This document shows positions 59,201-64,000 of a DNA stretch of 64,000 bases, one piece after another. The notes under the pieces are model-generated. The model had not been told where the DNA came from and searched no databases. It saw only the letters and a list, made by a program, of their open reading frames with translations. Numbering within the stretch: the first letter of the stretch is position 1; each line of letters starts with the position of its first letter. Position numbers and translations under genes: made by a program. The stretch comes from Halobaculum gomorrense (lineage in GTDB: Archaea > Halobacteriota > Halobacteria > Halobacteriales > Haloferacaceae): positions 124,001 through 188,000 of the forward strand of contig NZ_FQWV01000005.1 in the NCBI RefSeq assembly GCF_900129775.1. The letters are read 5' to 3'.

Positions 59201-60012
59201 GTGCCTGCCGACACCGTCTGTCTCACGTTCGACTTCGACGCCGTCTCGCCGTGGATCCACATGGACGACGGCGGCCGCAACACGCCGACGAACCGCTCAC
59301 GGGGGCTGTACGGCGCCGAAGTCGGCGTCCCGAACGTCCTCGCGTTCCTCGCCGAGCGCGACCTCCCGGCCACGTGGTTCACGCCTGGCCACACGATCGA
59401 CAGTTTCCCCGAGGTCGCCGCCCGCGTCGCCGACGCGCACGAGGTGGCCCACCACGGCTGGAGCCACACGCCGCCGGGCGACTACGAGTCGAGGGCCGCC
59501 GAGCGTGCTGACATCGAGCGCGGGATCGCGTCGATCGCGGACCTCACCGGGTCGCCGCCGGCGGGCTACCGCTCGCCGTCGTGGGACTACTCCGAGCACA
59601 CCGTCGACCTCCTGCTGGAGCTCGGCTTCGACTACTCCTCCTCCGGGATGGCCCGCGAGTTCGAGCCCTATCGCGTCTGCCGGGACGAGGCCCTCGTCGA
59701 CGAGCCGTACGATCCCGGCGAGACGGTCGACCTGGTCGAGGTGCCGGTGCGTGGGCGCGCGACGACTACCCGCCGCTGGCGTTCTCCGGACAGCGCGGCT
59801 ACACCGGCGAGCGGGTCGTCTTCGACGACTGGACGGCGCAGTTCGACCACGCGCCCGCCGACGGCGTGTTCGTCCTGACGATGCACCCGCAGGTGATCGG
59901 TCGCGAGGACAGACTGGCGAAGTTGGGGAAGTTCGTCGACCACGCCCGGGAGGCCGGCGCTGCGTTCGCCGAGGTCCGCGAGGTCGCCGCCCGAGCCGGC
60001 GACGCGATCTGA
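59201..60012 (+). pseudogene. Polysaccharide deacetylase, frameshifted
   Basis: The first frame gives TVCLTFDFDAVSPW (catalytic Asp pair), ATWFTPGHTIDSFP, EVAHHGWSHTPPG (metal His) and GYRSPSWDYS, then loses the family at about 59750. The remainder continues in another frame (ARDDYPPLAFSGQRGYTGE, VLTMHPQVIGR) to a stop at 60012. One missing base near GGTGCGTGG explains it. The start is GTG 59201. Family enzymes de-N-acetylate or otherwise deacylate polymers; haloarchaeal substrates are unknown. A sequencing error is possible. Confidence 0.8.
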
Positions 60013-60062
60013 GCGGTCGCCGCCGACGCGGTCGCCGACCGCGCAGTCGACGGAGCCGGATT

Positions 60063-60860
60063 CTACTCGCCGATCAGTCCGCGGATGCGCTCGACGTACT
60101 CGGCGAACCCGGGGTCGGTCCGCTCGCGGGGACGGTCTAGACCCACGTCAACGACCTCTCGGACCCGTCCGGGGTCGGCCGCCATGACGACGACCCGATC
60201 GGCGAGCGTCACCGCTTCCTCCACGTCGTGCGTGACGAACAGCACCGTCTTTCGGGTCGCCTCCCACACCTCCAGCAGTTCCTCGTGGAGCATCGCCCGC
60301 GTCTGGGCGTCGACGGCGCCGAACGGCTCGTCCATCAACAGGAGTTCGGGGTCGACCGCGAGCGCGCGAGCCAGGGCGACCCGCTGTTTCATTCCGCCGG
60401 ACAGCTGTGGCGGGTAGCTGTTCGTGAACCCGTCGAGTCCGACGAGGTCGATCAGCTCGTCGACGCGATCCGCCCGCTCCGACTCGTCCATGTCGGTCTG
60501 TTCCAGCCCGAAGCCGACATTGCCGCGGACGGTGCGCCACGGGAACAGGTGGTACTCCTGAAACACGATCCCCAGGTCCCGGCTCGGCCCGTCGACGGGG
60601 TCGCCAGAGAGGGATACCTCGCCGTCGGTCGCCTCCTCCAGCCCCGCGATGATTCGGAACAGCGTCGTCTTCCCGCAGCCGGAGGGCCCGACGATACAGA
60701 CGAACTCACCGTCGGTCACGTCGAACGACACGTCCGCGAGCGCGTGGACGGGACCGTCGTCGCCGGCGTACGTCTTCGAGACGCCGTCCACGGCGACGCG
60801 CCGGGCGGGCGTCGCCCGCGACCCGTCGCCGTCGTGGTCGCGTCCGCTCACGCGCGCCAC
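60063..60860 (-). CDS. ABC transporter ATP-binding protein (NitT/TauT type)
   Basis: This 265-aa ATPase powers import. Walker A is VGPSGCGKTT (residues 58-67), signature LSGGMKQRVALARAL, Walker B LLMDEPFGAVDAQT, and switch His in VTHDVEEAV. It belongs to the SsuB/TauB/NrtD clade that imports nitrate, sulfonates, taurine or thiamine precursors. It overlaps the permease gene by 13 bp, completing a three-gene operon (substrate-binding protein, permease, ATPase). Confidence 0.93.
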   Translation of the reverse strand: MARVSGRDHDGDGSRATPARRVAVDGVSKTYAGDDGPVHALADVSFDVTDGEFVCIVGPSGCGKTTLFRIIAGLEEATDGEVSLSGDPVDGPSRDLGIVFQEYHLFPWRTVRGNVGFGLEQTDMDESERADRVDELIDLVGLDGFTNSYPPQLSGGMKQRVALARALAVDPELLLMDEPFGAVDAQTRAMLHEELLEVWEATRKTVLFVTHDVEEAVTLADRVVVMAADPGRVREVVDVGLDRPRERTDPGFAEYVERIRGLIGE

Positions 60861-61648
60861 CCCAGGATCCGGTCTTCCGCGGCCTGAAACAGCGTGTCGA
60901 GCACGAGGTAGACGAGGCTCATCACGAGGATGTACGCGATCACCACGTCGACCGCGAGGTTCGACGCCGCGGTGAGGATCCGGTTGCCGACGCCGGCGAC
61001 GCCGATCGTCTCGGCGGCGATGATGAGCATCCAGCAGCGCCCCACGCCTGTCCGCACCCCCGTGAGGATCTCCGGGGAGGCCGACGGGAGCACCACCTTC
61101 CGGATCAAGCCGAGATCTGAGCGAACGCCGAGCGACCGCGCCACGTCGAGCAGGTCGTCGGAGACCGACCGCACGCCGCCGTACGCCGCGTAGTAGTTAA
61201 TCCAGAAGGCGCCCGCGGCGACGATGAACGCCGCGCCGACGTGGTTGATGCCGAACCACGCGATCCCGAAGCCGGTCAACGCGAGCGGCGGCACCGGACG
61301 GAGAAGTCGCACGAGCGGCGCGGCGCCGTCCTCGGCGGCGTCGCTCCACCCGAGCAGGACGCCCAGACCGACCCCCAGGGTCGTCCCGACGACCGTCCCG
61401 AGCAGCCAGTGCTGGACGCTGCTCGCGAGCGCATCGAGCGCTCGCCCCGACCGCACCTCCGTGAGGAATGTCTCTCCCGTCGCGAGCGGCCCTGGGAGCA
61501 CGTAGTCGGGGTTGAAGCGCGCGGCGACGGCCCACACGAGGACGAACGCCGCCACGCCGGCGAGCCCGCGCAGTGCGCGGCGGGCGCCGGCACCTCCCTC
61601 GCGGGGATCGAACCGGTCGGCGAGTTCGGTCTCCAGGTCCGCACTCAT
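60848..61648 (-). CDS. ABC transporter permease (NitT/TauT type)
   Basis: This 266-aa inner-membrane subunit has about six hydrophobic helices and the EAA-like loop SPEILTGVRTGVGRCW that contacts the ATPase. The N-terminal acidic tail (MSADLETELADRFDPREGG) is cytoplasmic. It lies 4 bp from the substrate-binding protein gene and overlaps the ATPase gene. Confidence 0.92.
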   Translation of the reverse strand: MSADLETELADRFDPREGGAGARRALRGLAGVAAFVLVWAVAARFNPDYVLPGPLATGETFLTEVRSGRALDALASSVQHWLLGTVVGTTLGVGLGVLLGWSDAAEDGAAPLVRLLRPVPPLALTGFGIAWFGINHVGAAFIVAAGAFWINYYAAYGGVRSVSDDLLDVARSLGVRSDLGLIRKVVLPSASPEILTGVRTGVGRCWMLIIAAETIGVAGVGNRILTAASNLAVDVVIAYILVMSLVYLVLDTLFQAAEDRILGWRA

Positions 61649-61651
61649 CCG

Positions 61652-62719
61652 TCAGTTCCCCGTGACTGCGTCGTACGGATCGTAATCGAACACCTGATCC
61701 ATCGTCAGTCGCTGGTCCGTCTTCCCCAGTCGCTTGGCGTACTCCGCGAACACCTTCGTCCCCGATCGGATCTCGTGGGGGTTCGAGATGAAGTTCGACA
61801 GCGGGGAGGCCATCGCCCGCTTCGCGATCGACACCGGGAGGTTCTGCTCGCCGATGACCGCGCTGGCGTGTTCGGCCGCGGCGTCCGGGTTCGCGTTCGT
61901 GAACGCCGTCGCGCGGACGTGCTGCTCGACGAACTGCTCGGCGAACGCCGTGTTCCGGACCTCGTCTTTCATCAGCGTCACCGCCGCCGGCTGGCCGGGC
62001 ATGAACTCCCCGGCGAGCGCGAGCGGACTGTACGGCAGTCCCTCGGCCTCGACGCGGGTGGGCACCGGCTCCATGATGCTCGTCCCGTCGATCTCGCCGT
62101 TCGCGAGCCCCTGGAACACCGCTGAGGCGCCGCCCAGACCCAGCACCTCGGCGGCCGTCCCCGGCTCCAGTCCGTGTTCGTCGATCAGCCAGTAGCGCAG
62201 GAGGATGTCGGGGACGGACCCCTCGGGGAAGGTGCCGAAGGAGAACGTCGAGCCGGTGTCCGCCCTCCACTGCTCGAAGGCGGCCTTCGGGTCGTTCTGC
62301 TCCCACAGCGGGTGGAAGTCCTCGTGGGCCATGATCGCCATCGGCTCGACGACGTTGGCGGCGACGACCTCGGCGGGGATCCCCCGGTCGATGACGATCA
62401 TCGCGGGGACGATACCGAACATCGCCACGTCGATGTCACCGGAGGCGAACGCCTTCACGATCGCCGGGCCGCTCGGGAACTGCTTGCCCTCGACCTCGCG
62501 GTCGATCTCGTCGAAGTAGCCCTCCTCCTGCATCACGAAGTACTGCATGTCCGGGTAGATCGGCATGTAGGCGACCGTTACGGGGCCACCCTCGCCGCCG
62601 CCGCCGAGGCAGCCGGCGGCGCCCGTCAGCCCCGCGGCGCCCGCTGTGCCCAGCCCCTTCAGATACGACCGTCTGCTCGGACCGGTCGCGGGTCCGTCCG
62701 CGCGTGCGTGGTTCGTCAT
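61652..62719 (-). CDS. ABC transporter substrate-binding lipoprotein (NitT/TauT type)
   Basis: This 355-aa receptor is exported by the twin-arginine route (SRRSYLKGLG, Arg16-Arg17) and lipid-anchored at Cys37 (AAGC). The mature periplasmic-binding fold has VTVAYMPIYPDMQYFVMQE and SGPAIVKAFASGDIDVAMFG, typical of the NMT1/SsuA group. The ligand is not readable from sequence: nitrate, sulfonate, taurine or thiamine-precursor transporters share this architecture. It heads the operon and probably uses a promoter between 62720 and 62890. Confidence 0.9.
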   Translation of the reverse strand: MTNHARADGPATGPSRRSYLKGLGTAGAAGLTGAAGCLGGGGEGGPVTVAYMPIYPDMQYFVMQEEGYFDEIDREVEGKQFPSGPAIVKAFASGDIDVAMFGIVPAMIVIDRGIPAEVVAANVVEPMAIMAHEDFHPLWEQNDPKAAFEQWRADTGSTFSFGTFPEGSVPDILLRYWLIDEHGLEPGTAAEVLGLGGASAVFQGLANGEIDGTSIMEPVPTRVEAEGLPYSPLALAGEFMPGQPAAVTLMKDEVRNTAFAEQFVEQHVRATAFTNANPDAAAEHASAVIGEQNLPVSIAKRAMASPLSNFISNPHEIRSGTKVFAEYAKRLGKTDQRLTMDQVFDYDPYDAVTGN

Positions 62720-63077
62720 ACCTGTTCGAACGGCCCTGCCCCGCTTGCCCCCCGCGCCCCCGGTAACTTCCGTTCCTGTCGAAGTCGATTCTGATCGGCG
62801 CGATACGCCTTGAGACGCGGTCGGTGGACCGCTACGGCGGCAACCGCACGGGGACAGCGTGTCACAGAAAAAAGTAATATTTGCTTGTATTGTCGAAGCG
62901 CCGGCGAGGGTCGACCGTGCAGGCGCGAGAGCGCGGTCGATGACGCCGATACCCGTCGCGTGGACTCGCTGCGGGGCGCGTGCGTGTCCCTATCGGCAGA
63001 ACGCGAGGCGGGCGGTCCCGTCGACGACGCGGACGCGTGGGGAAACGACTAACACCGCCGCAGCCGCGCGTTCCCAC
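62720..63077. promoter_or_regulatory. Divergent intergenic region, ABC operon / aminotransferase
   Basis: These 358 bases hold no convincing gene. An AT-rich island AGAAAAAAGTAATATTTGC (about 62872-62890) contrasts with the GC-rich surroundings and is the best promoter or regulator site for the transporter operon, about 150 bp from its start. Other parts show nothing recognisable. Confidence 0.4.
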
Positions 63078-64000
63078 ATGACGACGTTCTCCGATCGCGT
63101 GGAGCGGATCTCCATCAGCGGCATCCGCGAGGTGTTCGAGGCCGCCGGCGACGACGCCATCAATCTCGGGCTCGGGCAGCCGGACTTCCCGACGCCCGAA
63201 CACGCCGGACGGGCTGCGATCGACGCCATCGAGGCCGGCGACACCGACGGGTACACCGGCAACAAGGGGACCGAGGCGCTACGCGAGGCGATCGCCGAGA
63301 AGCACGCCCGCGACCAAGGCGTCGACGTGCCCCCCGGCGACGTGATCGCGACCGCGGGCGGCAGCGAGGCGCTGCACCTCGCGATGGAGGCGCACGTGGA
63401 CGCCGGCCAGGAGGTCCTGATCCCGGATCCGGGGTTCGTCGCCTACGACGCCCTGACGAAACTCGCGGGCGGCGAGCCCGTGCCGGTCCCGCTGCGCGAG
63501 GACCTGACGATCGACCCGGCGGCGATCGAAGAGCGCATCACCGACGACACCGCCGCCTTCGTCGTCAACTCCCCCGGCAACCCCACGGGGACCGTCTCCT
63601 CGGAGGCGGACGTACGGGAGTTCGCCCGCATCGCCCGCGAGCACGACGTGCTGTGCGTCTCCGACGAAGTGTACGAGCACTTCGTGTTCGACGGCGAACA
63701 CCGCTCGCCGATCGAATACGAGCGCGACAACGTCGTCGTCGTCAACGCCGCCTCGAAGACGTACTCGATGACCGGCTGGCGCCTCGGGTGGGTCACCGGC
63801 GCGAGCGACCGCATCGAGCGTATGCTGCGCGTCCACCAGTACGTGCAGGCCTGTGCGTCCGCGCCCGCCCAGTACGCCGCCGAGGCCGCGCTCTCGGGGC
63901 CCCAGGGCGTCGTTGACGAGATGCGCGCGGCCTACGAGCGCCGGCGCGATCTCGTGGTCGACGGCCTCGCGGACGCCGGGCTCGACTGCCCGACCCCGCA
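63078..64000 (+). CDS. Class I/II aminotransferase (partial, right edge)
   Basis: This PLP enzyme transfers amino groups; 307 residues are visible before the window ends. INLGLGQPDFPTP and GYTGNKGTEALREAI are the N-terminal signature; NSPGNPTGT binds PLP phosphate; SDEVYEHFVF holds the pyridine-binding Asp; Lys227 (NAASKTYSMTGWRLGW) forms the Schiff base. The clade (aspartate/aromatic aminotransferase-like) is broad; the substrate is undetermined. About 70 residues of the C-terminus should be outside. Confidence 0.88.
   Translation, partial: MTTFSDRVERISISGIREVFEAAGDDAINLGLGQPDFPTPEHAGRAAIDAIEAGDTDGYTGNKGTEALREAIAEKHARDQGVDVPPGDVIATAGGSEALHLAMEAHVDAGQEVLIPDPGFVAYDALTKLAGGEPVPVPLREDLTIDPAAIEERITDDTAAFVVNSPGNPTGTVSSEADVREFARIAREHDVLCVSDEVYEHFVFDGEHRSPIEYERDNVVVVNAASKTYSMTGWRLGWVTGASDRIERMLRVHQYVQACASAPAQYAAEAALSGPQGVVDEMRAAYERRRDLVVDGLADAGLDCPTP

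Noticed and set aside
62810-63052. 80-aa ORF with a CLYC pair
   Set aside because: Non-haloarchaeal composition, spans the promoter island, no second zinc pair.

Overview
This is a high-GC, gene-dense haloarchaeal chromosome segment. The evidence is strongly acidic proteins, twin-arginine lipoproteins, archaeal membrane-lipid and menaquinone genes, a beta-type proteasome subunit, topoisomerase VI beside DNA gyrase, TATA boxes about 26-30 bp upstream of start codons (leaderless transcription), and a tRNA-Arg. Halorubrum-like is a reasonable guess, but nothing here fixes the genus.

Layout. (1) 1-3896: the end of an integrated plasmid- or virus-like element abutting the 3' end of tRNA-Arg(TCG). 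It carries a compact minus-strand operon of five overlapping genes: three small zinc-ribbon-type proteins, one 42-residue ORF, and a 643-aa HUH-type rolling-circle Rep with a C-terminal C2H2 finger. A type IV pilin gene follows. No integrase lies inside the window. (2) 4307-6768: DGGGP synthase for archaeal lipids, a RecA-like ATPase, a CoA-binding protein and a DUF5789-like protein. (3) 6912-12898: menaquinone genes menD, menB, menA and menC, with a truncated propeller-like ORF and a carboxymuconolactone-decarboxylase-like gene between them. (4) 12938-20062: halocyanin, acyl-CoA ligase, enoyl-CoA hydratase, 2Fe-2S ferredoxin, histidine kinase, rhodanese/MBL hydrolase, ASCH protein and rubrerythrin-like protein. 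(5) 20189-28516: pyrBI, thiC, small membrane proteins, HAD hydrolase, arginase, and a SprT-like metalloprotease ORF with no visible start codon.

(6) 28545-30005: an IS1341-type element encoding TnpB, with hairpin ends and a probable omega RNA. It sits directly against the 3' end of gyrA. (7) 30009-39671: the topoisomerase locus. gyrB-gyrA points left; gyrB is interrupted at the GDSAGG site by a 433-aa intein with an HNH homing endonuclease. top6B-top6A points right. (8) 39700-47849: MBL hydrolase, ATP-dependent DNA ligase, a divergent pair (DUF6884-like and a glutamate-cysteine-ligase-like protein), a Rieske protein lacking one cluster cysteine, proteasome beta, UPF0212 and an HTH-CBS regulator. 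(9) 47913-53168: dnaJ, dnaK, an alpha/beta hydrolase and grpE. (10) 53298-58270: an XPB-like helicase with its DUF790/Bax1 partner, then an NSUN-type RNA methylase coupled to a PUA-like partner. (11) 58364-64000: a PAC2 protein, a frameshifted polysaccharide deacetylase, a NitT/TauT ABC transporter, and a class I aminotransferase that runs off the right edge.

Most of the window is ordinary core genome. The regions that reward a closer look are the Rep/zinc-ribbon element at the tRNA, the TnpB/omega RNA element facing gyrA, the gyrB intein, and several genes with single-base lesions (Rieske, deacetylase, SprT).
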